Shown here piece after piece: positions 25,853 to 34,663 of a DNA stretch of 36,596 nucleotides; the first letter of the stretch is position 1; each line of letters begins with the position of its first letter. The stretch is from assembly GCA_027943245.1 (NCBI GenBank), contig JANDJZ010001765.1:1-36596 (forward strand), given 5' to 3'. The translations under genes and the position numbers were made by a program. The stretch comes from Acanthamoeba sp. SK_2022b. Lineage: Eukaryota > Discosea > Longamoebia > Acanthamoebidae. The notes under the pieces are model-generated. The model made no database searches. It had not been told where the DNA came from and saw only the letters and a list, made by a program, of their open reading frames with translations.

Positions 25853-26220
25853 TCAATGGAAGTAGGATTTGTGTCGGGAGCGTCAGGTTGGACAACATCC
25901 AGCATGGTGGTCTCGAAGATGCCCATCGGGTTGACGCCGAACACCCGGATGCGCAGGGGCTGCCCCACAGACAGAAGACCCGTCCATGTGCCACGGCGCA
26001 GCGGAATGTGCTTCATGTGCAGCAATCCCTTGCAGCCCTCATGAAACGCAACAATCACTCCGAAGAACTCAAGTTGCTCGATGACGATGGCGTCGTACTC
26101 CGCGCCCATCGAAACGGACGTGCGCTGGTCGCTAGCAACGGATTGACATCGTCTGGTCGCCGGCGGATCAGGCGTTTCTGCGCTGGCCGACTGTCGCAAG
26201 GTCTTGAAAGGCGCTGCCAT
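25849..26220 (-). CDS. Small S1 RNA-binding domain protein
   Basis: A 123-aa protein with a flexible N-terminus (1-35) and one S1 domain at about 38-108 (GAEYDAIVIEQLEFFGVIVAF, GCKGLLHMKHIP, VGQPLRIRVFGVN). S1 domains bind single-stranded RNA or the ribosome. AGGGGG just upstream supports the ATG at 26218-26220; a start at 26232 is possible. It is the first gene of the coupled five-gene operon, and its stop overlaps the prfC start (ATGA, 25849-25852). Confidence 0.8.
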   Translation of the reverse strand: MAAPFKTLRQSASAETPDPPATRRCQSVASDQRTSVSMGAEYDAIVIEQLEFFGVIVAFHEGCKGLLHMKHIPLRRGTWTGLLSVGQPLRIRVFGVNPMGIFETTMLDVVQPDAPDTNPTSIE

Positions 26221-26371
26221 GAGCCCCCTCATGCGCAAGGTTTGAAGACCCGCACCAGAGATTGCTTTACGGCAAATCGTCGGATGAGAGCCGAGGTCGC
26301 CCCGCAGTGCGATGAGCGGGCTGGCGGTCGCATCCCTGCAGGCTTGCCCAAAACAGCGCCGCGCGGACACA

Positions 26372-26397
26372 GCGATGTCTCGCGTGAGAGACATCGC
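26372..26397. promoter_or_regulatory. Perfect 10-bp inverted repeat ahead of the S1-prfC operon
   Basis: GCGATGTCTC (26372-26381) and GAGACATCGC (26388-26397) around a 6-base loop. It lies 150 bp upstream of the S1 gene and 69 bp past the uspA-like stop, both on the minus strand. No T run follows on either strand, so an operator or RNA leader structure is more likely than a terminator. Confidence 0.5.
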
Positions 26398-26465
26398 AAT
26401 ATGGACACGGTGAAGCTACATTGGAGTGCTGGAAATGGACGCGCGCGAGACGTGACGCAAGCGGC

Positions 26466-27317
26466 TCAGTTCAGAATCAGACACGAGGCGGGGCACGTGC
26501 GCAGTATGTTGGCAAGCGTGCCGTCCACGGGATAGGTCAGGCCGCGTGCTTGACGATAGGCCCCCATGACGAGGAGTCCGATGCCATTTAGCTGGGCATA
26601 GGCGGACAGGGCGACATGGGGCTCCCCTTGCAGCACTGTGCTGATGACACGATACCCTGCAGCCTCTAGTGCCGCCCGTGCAGATTCGAGCCGGTTGGTG
26701 TCGGCGTCCGAGGGCTGCGCCACCATGACGAGGTGACATATCGCGTTCTTCAGCAACGCGCTACTGGCAACGGTAGCCAGGGCGTTGCTGGCGGTGAGAA
26801 GGCCGTCGTAGGCCAACATGAACTGCACGGGAAGCTCGAAGCGGTCACCGCAGGCCAACACCGGTGAACTCACAGAGCGGATTGCCAGTTCTTGCGCGAA
26901 GTCTCGACCCGCGGCGCCATCTGCCGTGGCCTGAAAATGATGCAACCCCGTGACTATGAGAGGGGCCGAATTGGAGACGTCCGCGAGTGCAGCGGTGAGG
27001 GAGCCCGGATGGGCTGAGGCCTCGCAGTGCTGCACGCCGGCGGATTGCGCCCGCCGCACCGCAGCCGCGCGCCAAAGCTGTCCGTAGGTCAGGCAAACCT
27101 TTCTGTACTGATCGGCCGCTTCCTCAATCTGCCGACATAGCGCCGCTCGCTCCGGGAAATCAATGTCAGATGCATCATGGGCCAATCGTTCAAGGCGGAC
27201 GTCCAACACATGCACCAATGAGAGCGGCAGCCCCAGTCGCATCGCTGCCCAGGCGGCGTGATCGCAGACGCTGGCGCTATGCGACGTCGCATCAAGAAGG
27301 GCGAAAACCTTATCCAT
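26466..27317 (-). CDS. Universal stress protein, tandem UspA domains (second copy)
   Basis: A 283-aa protein from the ATG at 27315-27317, with GGAG nine bases upstream. Two UspA folds span about 1-140 and 150-283. The C-terminal nucleotide loop is degenerate: LVMGAYRQARGLTYPVDGT lacks the second Gly of the G-x2-G-x9-G-(S/T) motif seen in the neighbouring copy. It probably does not bind ATP in the usual way. It lies 28 bp downstream of the first copy and is the last gene of the SulP-Usp-Usp operon. Confidence 0.88.
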   Translation of the reverse strand: MDKVFALLDATSHSASVCDHAAWAAMRLGLPLSLVHVLDVRLERLAHDASDIDFPERAALCRQIEEAADQYRKVCLTYGQLWRAAAVRRAQSAGVQHCEASAHPGSLTAALADVSNSAPLIVTGLHHFQATADGAAGRDFAQELAIRSVSSPVLACGDRFELPVQFMLAYDGLLTASNALATVASSALLKNAICHLVMVAQPSDADTNRLESARAALEAAGYRVISTVLQGEPHVALSAYAQLNGIGLLVMGAYRQARGLTYPVDGTLANILRTCPASCLILN

Positions 27318-27345
27318 GTTTAAAGTCTCCATTCCCGAGCCGCCA

Positions 27346-28200
27346 TCAACGCAGGATCAACACGGGCACTTCGCTGGTTCGCAGCATGGTCGTAGTCGTG
27401 CTTCCGACGATCAGTTCGCGGATTCGCGAGTGTCCATAGGCACCCATGACAAGCAGGTCGACGTGGTGCTCTCGGACATGGGCTTGCAGTACCTCCTCGG
27501 CGTTGCCATCAACAATGGAAACCTCAGGAGAAAATCCTCCCTGACTCAGAATTGTGCGGGCCCAGTCTGCCTGGGCATTGGCTTGCGGCGTCCCTTCGCT
27601 GGCCATGACGATGGACGAGCTGAGCTCCCGCAACAGCGGCGTGGTAGCCAGCGTTTGAATCATCTTGCGGCCGGTCGAACTGCCGTCGAACGCGACAGCA
27701 AAGCGGCGTGGTTCAGCATATTCGCGATCTGCCAGCAGCACAGGCGCGCGCACCGATCTCACCACGTTCTCGACTGTGTGATCCAGATGGTGGCGAGGCA
27801 ATGTCTTGTCATGCAAGTGAGGCCCGAGGACCGCGAGCCGCAGCTCGGACTCCATCTCGACTAATGTCGTTACCAGCGTTCCGTGACGTTGCCTGGCGTC
27901 GAGTTGTGTGATGCCGGCCAGTGCAGCGCGCTGCTTGGCATGCTCGAGGAAATCTCTTCCCAACTCCATGGCAATCTTGCTGCGACGCTCGTCCAACGTG
28001 CTGAGCTCCTCCATCAGAGATTCCTGCGCACTCACGCCCAAATGGCCACTGAAATCGCGCACGGGCGCTTGTTCAAGACGACGGTCGAGAACGTGCAGGA
28101 ACCCCAGCGGCGCTTCCAGGCGTTTCGCCGACCAGATCGCCCAGTCACAAACGCTTTGCGTCGAGCGTGACCCGTCAATGCACGCAATCACTTTTTTCAT
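27346..28200 (-). CDS. Universal stress protein, tandem UspA domains (first copy)
   Basis: A 284-aa protein from the ATG at 28198-28200, preceded by GGAG at a 6-base gap. Two UspA domains are fused. The C-terminal one has the full ATP-binding loop (LVMGAYGHSRIRELIVGST). UspA proteins support survival under starvation, redox and membrane stress. It lies 15 bp behind the SulP gene; SulP-Usp pairs are a known arrangement and suggest regulation of the transporter or a shared stress response. Confidence 0.9.
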   Translation of the reverse strand: MKKVIACIDGSRSTQSVCDWAIWSAKRLEAPLGFLHVLDRRLEQAPVRDFSGHLGVSAQESLMEELSTLDERRSKIAMELGRDFLEHAKQRAALAGITQLDARQRHGTLVTTLVEMESELRLAVLGPHLHDKTLPRHHLDHTVENVVRSVRAPVLLADREYAEPRRFAVAFDGSSTGRKMIQTLATTPLLRELSSSIVMASEGTPQANAQADWARTILSQGGFSPEVSIVDGNAEEVLQAHVREHHVDLLVMGAYGHSRIRELIVGSTTTTMLRTSEVPVLILR

Positions 28201-28215
28201 AGTTGTCTCCATGAC

Positions 28216-29697
28216 TTAATGTCCGATCACCCGCTCCGCGGCGCCTGGCTTGTCGTGAATCGCAAACTTGTCCACCAAGGTCGCGCTGGCTTGATTGAGG
28301 CCGAGCACTTCGACGGCGACGCCTTCGCGGCGGAACTTCAGAACAACTGAGTCGAGCGCGCTGATTGCCGTGATGTCCCAGAAGTGCGCGCGGCTCACGT
28401 CGATGCGAACTCGTTCAATCACCTCCTTGAAATCGAAGCTCGCGATGAACGCTTCGGATGAGGCGAAGAAGACTTGGCCTGTTACCTTGTACCGACGCAG
28501 TCGACCTTCATCGTGCGCTGCGGACTCCACGGCCATGAAGCGGCCGACCTTGTTGGCAAAGAAGATGCCGCTCAGCAGCACGCCCACGAAGACGCCCTTG
28601 GCCAGGTCGTGCGTCGATACGACGACGACCACGGTCGCGAGCATCACGAAACTCGAGCTCTTTGGGTGCTTGGTGAGATTTCGGACAGATCCCCAGTTGA
28701 ACGTACCGATCGCCACCATGATCATCACCGCGACCAGCGCCGCCATCGGGATCTGCTTGACCCACGGGCCGAGCACCAGAACCATGAATAGAAGAAAGAC
28801 GCCGGCGGCCATCGACGATAGCCGCCCCCGTCCGCCCGACTTCACGTTGATCACTGACTGGCCGATCATGGCGCAGCCGGCCATGCCACCGAGGAACCCG
28901 GATGCGATGTTGGCGATGCCCTGACCTGCGCACTCTCGGCTTTTGTTGCTGCTCGTGTCTGTCAGCTCGTCAACGATGGAGGCCGTCATCATGGATTCCA
29001 GAAGTCCGACCACGGTCAAGGTAGCGGCATACGGGAAGATGATCTTGAGTGTCTCCAGCGTCAGCGGCACATCGGGAAGCAGGAAAACGGGCAAGCTGTC
29101 AGGGAGTTGTCCCATGTCCCCGACGGTGCGAACGTCCAGCTTGAGCGCCATGCTGATGCCCGTGAGCACGACGATGCAGATCAGCGGCGATGGAACAGCC
29201 TTGGTGAGGTAGGGGAACAGGTAGATGATCGCGAGCCCCGCGGCCACCATCGCATAGACGACCCACGTGACATTCGTCAGTTCCGGCAACTGAGCTAGGA
29301 AGATGAGAATGGCGAGTGCGTTGACGAACCCCGTGACGACCGAGCGGGAAACGAAGCGCATCAGATTGCCCAAGCGCAATGCGCCTGCGAGGATTTGCAG
29401 TACACCTGTGAGCAACGTCGCCGCGAGCAAATACTGGAGGCCGTGCTCCTTCACCAGTGTGACCATCAACAGCGCCATGGCGCCTGTGGCGGCGGAAATC
29501 ATGCCAGGTCGGCCGCCGGTGATAGAAATGACCACCGCGATGCAGAACGATGCATAGAGGCCAACCTTCGGGTCAAGGCCGGCGATGATGGAGAAGGCAA
29601 TAGCTTCGGGGATGAGGGCGAGCGCGACAACGATGCCTGCGAGCAGGTCGCCTCGGACGTTCGAAAGCCATTCCTGGCGAAGTTTCTGGAGATTCAT
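28216..29697 (-). CDS. SulP-family anion transporter with STAS domain
   Basis: A 493-aa protein. The membrane part (about 15-385) has the SulP signatures [26 protein letters not shown] and [22 protein letters not shown] domain covers about 395-490 ([13 protein letters not shown], then [16 protein letters not shown]). Substrate may be sulfate, bicarbonate or another anion; BicA-like bicarbonate/Na+ transport is possible but cannot be told from sequence. The ATG at 29695-29697 is preferred because the SulP match begins there; an upstream GTG at 29775 is an alternative. First gene of an operon with two UspA genes. Confidence 0.9.
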   Translation of the reverse strand: MNLQKLRQEWLSNVRGDLLAGIVVALALIPEAIAFSIIAGLDPKVGLYASFCIAVVISITGGRPGMISAATGAMALLMVTLVKEHGLQYLLAATLLTGVLQILAGALRLGNLMRFVSRSVVTGFVNALAILIFLAQLPELTNVTWVVYAMVAAGLAIIYLFPYLTKAVPSPLICIVVLTGISMALKLDVRTVGDMGQLPDSLPVFLLPDVPLTLETLKIIFPYAATLTVVGLLESMMTASIVDELTDTSSNKSRECAGQGIANIASGFLGGMAGCAMIGQSVINVKSGGRGRLSSMAAGVFLLFMVLVLGPWVKQIPMAALVAVMIMVAIGTFNWGSVRNLTKHPKSSSFVMLATVVVVVSTHDLAKGVFVGVLLSGIFFANKVGRFMAVESAAHDEGRLRRYKVTGQVFFASSEAFIASFDFKEVIERVRIDVSRAHFWDITAISALDSVVLKFRREGVAVEVLGLNQASATLVDKFAIHDKPGAAERVIGH

Positions 29698-30158
29698 GAG
29701 GTACGGAACGCGGAAAACGGACCGCGATCGAAGTGTCGAAGGCAATCGATTTCTCAGGGCGAGAAGTCTGGTCACAGACCAAAAAAGAAACGGGCGACCC
29801 GAAATCGGTCACCCTGCACCGCTCAAGAAACTATGGCGGAGTGGCTCGAGTGAACGCAGCTGAGGAGCGCAAGCGCCCGGCGGAATGCAATGTTCCGCAT
29901 GGGGTGAGGAGTTGGATCCTGTCGCTCTGCATTCCAAGATTCTAAACCCGCGACGAAAACCCGTGTCGACGATGTGATTCGAACTGCTCATCGACGGCGC
30001 GCGCCCGGCGCTGCATGCCACATGCATGGCCGACACATCGATGCGGATTCCGAGCATCGAAAGAGACGCCAGAATGAGCGCGCTTGGATGCGGGCAACAG
30101 AAGAAGGCGATGCGCCACTACATCGGCTACCGTGGACGCTTGCATCATTGGCGCCCCC
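29698..30158. other. Gene-free stretch upstream of the SulP operon
   Basis: No coding region with recognisable content on either strand. It should carry the promoter of the SulP-Usp-Usp operon on the minus strand; I could not pick a clear -35/-10 pair. Confidence 0.5.
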
Positions 30159-30421
30159 TCAGGCTCGCGCAAACTTCCCGCGCGCCGGTGTCGCGGACGG
30201 CTGCAGCAGCGCCTGCGCGTACTTATCGATACCGAAGCTGAAAGTCCTGCGGAAATTGATGTGCCCGAAGTGCACCGGCCCCATGCGCCGCAGGAACACG
30301 TCGTCCACCCCCATGCCGTCCTTGCGCGTTCGCTCGACCACCTCGTTCATGCGGTTCGTGTTCCAGGCCAGCACGATGTTCGTCAGCAGGGTATGCGAAC
30401 CGGAGATGGCCTTCATTTCAT
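30159..30421 (-). pseudogene. tnpA: Tn3-family transposase, C-terminal remnant
   Basis: About 87 codons match the C-terminus of Tn3-family DDE transposases (LLTNIVLAWNTNRMNEVVER, LRRMGPVHFGHINFR, TFSFGIDKYA). The rest of the ~1000-aa gene is missing. The match ends near 30421, where unrelated sequence begins, so this is a truncated relic of an earlier transposon in the cargo. Confidence 0.85.
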
Positions 30422-30805
30422 CGCGCGGGCGCCGGCGCCCGCGCTCGGGGGCGACCTTGCCGGTGTACACGGCGCGCTGCTGGCACTGGCGATCTACCGT
30501 TCCATCGAGCGCGACGCCGAGCGTGCAGTTGCCAAGCGCCTGCCGCAGTTGCTGGCCCTGATCCGACCGGACGCCGGCGCCGAGTTATAGCTGTACGCGA
30601 CCGTTCGTCGGGCAACGACAATGACCACACATTGCCAGTCCGGCGCGTTGCTGCCGTCACGCAACGGGCATGGCCGTGCACGACGATCTGCCCTAAGGAC
30701 ACGTTGAAACCAACATCCTCTTGGCGCTGCACAGATTACACAGCGGTGAAGTACACAGACTGTGCGTCCACGAGCAGAAAAACGAAGCACAGCAACTGGT
30801 GCAAG
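30422..30805. other. Unassigned stretch with a possible gene fragment
   Basis: On the plus strand about 30430-30590 reads as a coding-like C-terminal tail (LAGVHGALLALAIYRSIERD, then LPQLLALIRPD, stop). I do not recognise the parent gene. The rest, up to the terminal repeat, has a second AGGACAC box at 30696-30702 that repeats the end motif, and nothing else identifiable. Confidence 0.4.
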
Positions 30806-30835
30806 CAAAGAGGACACCTCGCGCCGCTGACCTAA
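30806..30835. repeat. Right terminal inverted repeat of the element
   Basis: GACCTAA at 30829-30835, AGGACAC at 30811-30817 and CAAA at 30806-30809 mirror the left end at identical distances from the tip. Confidence 0.85.
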
Positions 30836-30841
30836 GCCATG
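30836..30841. repeat. 6-bp direct repeat, right copy (GCCATG)
   Basis: Second copy of the hexamer at 10465-10470. It contains the ATG at 30839, the first start codon available to the distal parB fragment. Confidence 0.85.
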
Positions 30842-32485
30842 CACCCGGCTGACCAGTTCGAGGCGTTCGCCGCGCTGGTGGCCGAAGGCCGTCCCATCGA
30901 GGACATTGCAGCGGATTTCTCCGTCACGCCGCTGGTGGTGCAGCGCCGCTTGAAGCTGGCGAATGTCTCGCCGCGCCTGATGGAGGACTATCGCGCCGAT
31001 GCCGTGAGCCTTGACCAACTGATGGCCCTGGCCGGGACGGATGACCACGCGGCACAGGAAGCCGCCTACTACGACGCCCCACAGTGGCAGCGTCACCCCT
31101 CGCACTTGCGCGAGCGTCTGACCGAGCGCGAGATTGACGCCTACCGGCATCCGCTGGTGCGCTTCGTTGGGTTGGACGCCTACGAGCAGGCGGGCGGTGG
31201 TATCCGGCGTGACCTGTTCGCGGAAGGAGATGCGGGCGTGTATCTGACCGACGCCGCACTGCTGGAACGGCTGGCGCAAGACAAGCTGACCGGCATCGCC
31301 GCCGAGGTGAAGGCCGAGGGCTGGGCTTGGGCCGATGCCACGCCGGGCATGACCCATGCCGACCTGCACGCCTTCCAGCGCGCCCCGAGGGAGCGGCGCG
31401 AACCCAACAAGCGCGAAGCGCAGCGCATCGAGAAGCTGCAAGCCAAGATGCAGGAGGTGGCCGAAGCGGTGGATGCCGCGATGGACGCCGACGACGAGGA
31501 CAAGGCCGATGCCTTGCAGGAGGAAGGCGAAGCCCTGAGCGAGCAGTTGCAGGCACTGGAAGAAGGCTTGCAGGGATACGGCGCGAATGTGAAGGCCGCA
31601 GCCGGTGCCATCGTCACCATCGACCGCAACGGCGAGGCCGTGATTCATCGAGGGCTGCTGCGCGAGGCCGAGGCGAAAGCCCTTCGCACGCTGGAGAAGT
31701 TGCGCCAAGGCTTTAGCGACCCGGACGCCGCGAACGATGACGAAGGCGAGGAAGACGTGCAGCCCAAGGCCGCAGCGATTTCCGACCGGCTGGCCCAACG
31801 CCTGAGCGCGCACCGCACGGCGGCGCTGCAAATCGAGGTAGCCCAGCATCCACAGGTGGCGCTGGCCGTGCTGGTGCATGGCATGGTGCAGACCGTCTTT
31901 CAGGGCCGCTACTACGGCCACGATATGCCGCTGGGCGTGAGCCTGAAAATTCAAGACCGGCTGGAAGGCATGGCACCGGACTGGCCCGAGTCTCCCGCCG
32001 CCGTAGCGCTCCGCGAATCGCAGCAGACGTGGGGCGGCAAGTTGCCCGAGGACAGCGCCGCACTGTTCGCCGCGCTGCTGGCGATGGGGCAAGGCGAGTT
32101 GGTCAAGCTACTGGCCGTGTGCGTGGCATCCACGGTGGATGTGGTGACGCTGCGCGCCACGGCGCAGCAGCCGGGCGAAGAACTGGCGCAGGCCGTGGGC
32201 CTCGACATGGCCGCGTGGTGGCAACCGACTGCGGAAGGCTATTTCAAGCATGTCCCGAAGGCGGCCGTTCTGCAAGCCGTGGGCGAATTCGCGCCCGAGA
32301 GCGTCAACCGGCTGGCGAAGCTCAAGAAGGCCGACATTGCCCGCGAGGCCGAGCGGCTGGTGAACGGCAAGGGTTGGATGCCCGTCATTTTCAAGATGGA
32401 TGGCGTGCCCGAGCAAGGCTCGCAGGACGGTGCGGAGGCAGTCACCACCGTGGCGGGTGAACCCGCCGAAGCGTTGGCCGCTTGA
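30839..32485 (+). pseudogene. parB: parB, 3' fragment
   Basis: The 548-codon remainder of parB, beginning HPADQFEAFAALV after the repeated ATG. It holds the central HTH DNA-binding part (IEDIAADFSVTPLVVQRRLKLANV), an acidic coiled-coil (about 195-245) and a long C-terminal region found in ICE/plasmid ParB proteins. No ribosome binding site precedes the ATG, so translation is doubtful. The fragment lacks the ParBc CTP-binding domain. It is otherwise free of stops, so the break looks recent. Confidence 0.93.
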
Positions 32486-32499
32486 CCCGTGCCGAAGGC

Positions 32500-32527
32500 A
32501 AGCGCCCCGGCCTAAACCGGGGCGCTT
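32500..32527 (+). terminator. Hairpin after parB
   Basis: Perfect 11-bp arms AAGCGCCCCGG and CCGGGGCGCTT with loop CCTAAA. No T run follows. Similar hairpins follow the next genes. Confidence 0.6.
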
Positions 32528-32547
32528 CGCTGCAAGGAGAAATTCCC

Positions 32548-32757
32548 ATGACCCGCACCACCACCAGCCACCCGCGCATGGCGGCGATCTACGCTCCCGG
32601 CACGGTGCGCGCCCGCCGCTGGCACGGCGATGGCGACGTGCGCGGCTACCGCCCGCCCTCGGGTTGGACGGCCCATGCCGACCTCACCGACATTCACCCC
32701 ATCACGGGCCGCGCCTTGCAGCGCGCCGTGTGGTGGATCATCGAAACCAAGGAATGA
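32548..32757 (+). CDS. Small conserved ICE protein
   Basis: A 69-aa protein from an ATG preceded by AAGGAGAAATTCCC. Basic and aromatic, with GYRPPSGWTAHADLTDIHPI in the middle and RAVWWIIETKE at the end. I associate it with ICE/plasmid backbones after parB; no function known. The strong ribosome binding site and a following hairpin support it as a real gene. Confidence 0.7.
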   Translation: MTRTTTSHPRMAAIYAPGTVRARRWHGDGDVRGYRPPSGWTAHADLTDIHPITGRALQRAVWWIIETKE

Positions 32758-32763
32758 CGCCAG

Positions 32764-32796
32764 CACCGGCCCCAGCGTTTCGCGCTGGGGCCGGTG
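32764..32796 (+). terminator. Hairpin after the small ICE gene
   Basis: Perfect 14-bp arms CACCGGCCCCAGCG and CGCTGGGGCCGGTG around TTTCG. No T run follows; it could also work on the minus strand for the acetyltransferase gene. Confidence 0.6.
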
Positions 32797-32864
32797 GATT
32801 CAAAAATCCGGGCACGGCAGTGGCCGCGCCCGGTGTTGAATCCGAACAGCCCATCAAGAACACC

Positions 32865-32900
32865 ACGCCGCCGCCTTCGTTGGCACTCAGGCGGCGGCGT
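32865..32900 (-). terminator. Hairpin at the end of the acetyltransferase gene
   Basis: Perfect 11-bp arms ACGCCGCCGCC and GGCGGCGGCGT span the stop codon of the minus-strand gene. Confidence 0.45.
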
Positions 32901-33405
32901 TGAAGGCATCGCTGTACTGCGCGATGCCTTCGGGCATTGGCCCGTGGAAGGCCAGTGCCATGAAATAACCGGGCGGCACGCCCGGCAGTTGCAGGCCCGC
33001 ATGGGCCTGAAAGCCAAAGCGCGCGTAGTACGTGGGTTCTCCCAAGAGCACGCAGCCTGCGGCCTGCATGTCCCGCAGTTCGGCCAGCGCCTGTTCCATC
33101 AGGCCCGCGCCGATGCCTTGTCCTTGCTTTTGCGGTAGCACGGAGATCGGCCCCAGGCCGTACCAGCCTTTGGCCTTGTGGCGGTGGCCGTCGGTGATGG
33201 CCACGGGCGACAGTGCGACGTGGCCGATGACCTGGCCATGTTCTTCGGCCACGATGGAAAGCGCCAATTCGTTAGCGTCGCGCAATGCACGCACGATGAA
33301 TTGCTCCGTGTGGCTGGTGTGTGGTGCATTGGCGAAGGCGGCAATGGTCACGGCCTCGATGGCCGCGATGTCGTCCGGGGTTTCGTGTCGGAGCTGGATG
33401 GTCAT
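32887..33405 (-). CDS. GNAT-family N-acetyltransferase (YhbS-like)
   Basis: A 172-aa protein from the ATG at 33403-33405. It has the acetyl-CoA loop QGQGIGAGLM preceded by the strand LGPISVLP, and a C-terminal YYARFGFQAHAGLQLPGV typical of YhbS-type acetyltransferases. The acceptor is unknown. It runs against the direction of the ICE backbone genes, so it is probably an accessory gene. Confidence 0.88.
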   Translation of the reverse strand: MTIQLRHETPDDIAAIEAVTIAAFANAPHTSHTEQFIVRALRDANELALSIVAEEHGQVIGHVALSPVAITDGHRHKAKGWYGLGPISVLPQKQGQGIGAGLMEQALAELRDMQAAGCVLLGEPTYYARFGFQAHAGLQLPGVPPGYFMALAFHGPMPEGIAQYSDAFNAAA

Positions 33406-34213
33406 GGTGTTCTGCGTTCCCTTCTCAGAATATAGAACGGCCTGGGCGTGTCGGCGCATAGCGCCGCCGGGCTCTCGGGCTGCGCCCCGTGCCGACTTCG
33501 CTGTCACGGCCATTCGGCTTTGATCCCTCACGCCTTCGCGCCTGCGGCGCTGCGCGCTGTGCTTGCCTCCAGGGGAAAGCCCTACGGGCTATCCCCGCCG
33601 CGCGGGCTTGGCGCCCCTCGATACCGTCGAACCGGCTGCGCCGGATCGGCCCGGCCAGCGTCCCGCCGCATGTGCAGTGCTCGGTGGGTGCGCCGTGGCT
33701 TGCTGCGGCAAGTTGTGCGAATACGTGCCGTCCTCAACGCTGGCGGTTCTCGCCCATCACGTCACGAAGGACGGTTCACGGACATCCCGCCCGGCATCGC
33801 TATGGAGCTTCTGCGCCACGCCCGAAGACCGGCGCCGCAAGGTGCGGCAGGGGCGTTCTCGCTTGTCGTCGGGTGGTTGACCTGGCCTACGTCAGTGGGC
33901 GAGCCGGTGCAGCCTTCGTTCGGGGATGCCGAGCCGGCCTGTCTCCTTTCGATGCGGTTCGGCCCAAGGCGTCCTTGTGTTGTTGTGAATCCTGGCGGTG
34001 GCGCGGCTGCGCCTCGGGCTTCATGGCTGCAACCGTCCGGCGAAAACAATTTCCCCTCTGCTGCGCAGATTCCTCGCGGGCCAAATTCTTTTCGCCTCCC
34101 GGCTCTCCACTGCGTTGCGACCGCAAGCGGTGCAGCCCGCCCGTCCCCCGCCGGCCGGATCACAACAAGGACGCGATGGGCGCGAACCTTGTTCCACCAA
34201 AAGGAGATCCATC
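33406..34213. other. Gene-free stretch containing repeat copy 2
   Basis: No gene is supported despite long open frames; the GC content is high and none shows a known domain. Its left part is a long copy of the dispersed intergenic repeat. AAGGAG at 34201-34206 belongs to the next gene. Confidence 0.6.
33434..33660. repeat. Dispersed ICE repeat, copy 2 (~225 bp)
   Basis: Aligns along its length with 34664-34891 and, in its right half, with 8444-8566. Shared phrases include AGAACGG..GGGCGTGTCGG, GCTGCGCCCCGTGCCGACTT, CTCACGCCTTCGCGCCTGCG, GGGGAAAGCCCT and GCGCCGGATCGGCC. Confidence 0.85.
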
Positions 34214-34534
34214 ATGGCCAACATCGGCAGCTTCACCGCAGACAAAGACGGCTACACCGGCACGCTTCGCACCCTGACGCTCAACGTCAAGGTCAAGCTG
34301 GTGCCCAACGACAAGGGCGACAACGAGAAGGCCCCGGACTTTCGCCTGCAGGCCGCCAGCCACGACATCGGCGCGGCATGGAAGAAGACCAGCGAGGCCG
34401 GGCGGGAATACATCTCCGTGACCCTCGACGATCCTTCATTCCCGGCCACGGTCTATGCCCGCCTGATCGAAGGCGAAGGCGAGGACGGGACACACGACCT
34501 GATCTGGTCGCGCAGCAAGCCCCAAGCGGCGTGA
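34214..34534 (+). CDS. DUF736 protein
   Basis: A 106-aa protein from an ATG with AAGGAG upstream. The family signature is [20 protein letters not shown] plus [20 protein letters not shown] near the end. DUF736 proteins are common in ICE and conjugative plasmid backbones of proteobacteria; they are single small beta-rich domains of unknown role. It follows the ICE series DUF932-parB and is followed by a perfect hairpin. Confidence 0.92.
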   Translation: MANIGSFTADKDGYTGTLRTLTLNVKVKLVPNDKGDNEKAPDFRLQAASHDIGAAWKKTSEAGREYISVTLDDPSFPATVYARLIEGEGEDGTHDLIWSRSKPQAA

Positions 34535-34541
34535 CGGCTGC

Positions 34542-34571
34542 CAGCGCCCCGCCCATTGCGGCGGGGCGCTG
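34542..34571 (+). terminator. Hairpin after the DUF736 gene
   Basis: Perfect 12-bp arms CAGCGCCCCGCC and GGCGGGGCGCTG with loop CATTGC, 7 bp past the stop; no T run. Confidence 0.6.
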
Positions 34572-34663
34572 TGCTGCTTTCGCGGCACTTCAAGGAGGCG
34601 ACACCACCGCCTGGGCTGCGCCGTGTCGAGTTGCTTCCTGAACGTTGCAGCCTTCGGTTTGCA

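Larger units (their letters stand above)
10471..30835. mobile_element. 20.4-kb tyrosine-recombinase-trio (RIT/Tn554-like) element inserted in parB
   Basis: The ends are inverted: TTAGGTC at 10471-10477 and GACCTAA at 30829-30835. A second match, GTGTCCT, sits at positions 19-25 from both ends (10489-10495; complement at 30811-30817), followed by TTTG at positions 27-30. GCCATG is repeated on each side. The left end carries three recombinase genes and a small partner; the remaining ~14.8 kb is cargo plus older remnants. Because one pair of ends and one repeat enclose everything, the unit most likely arrived in a single event. Some cargo may have entered before or after by nested insertion. Confidence 0.85.
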
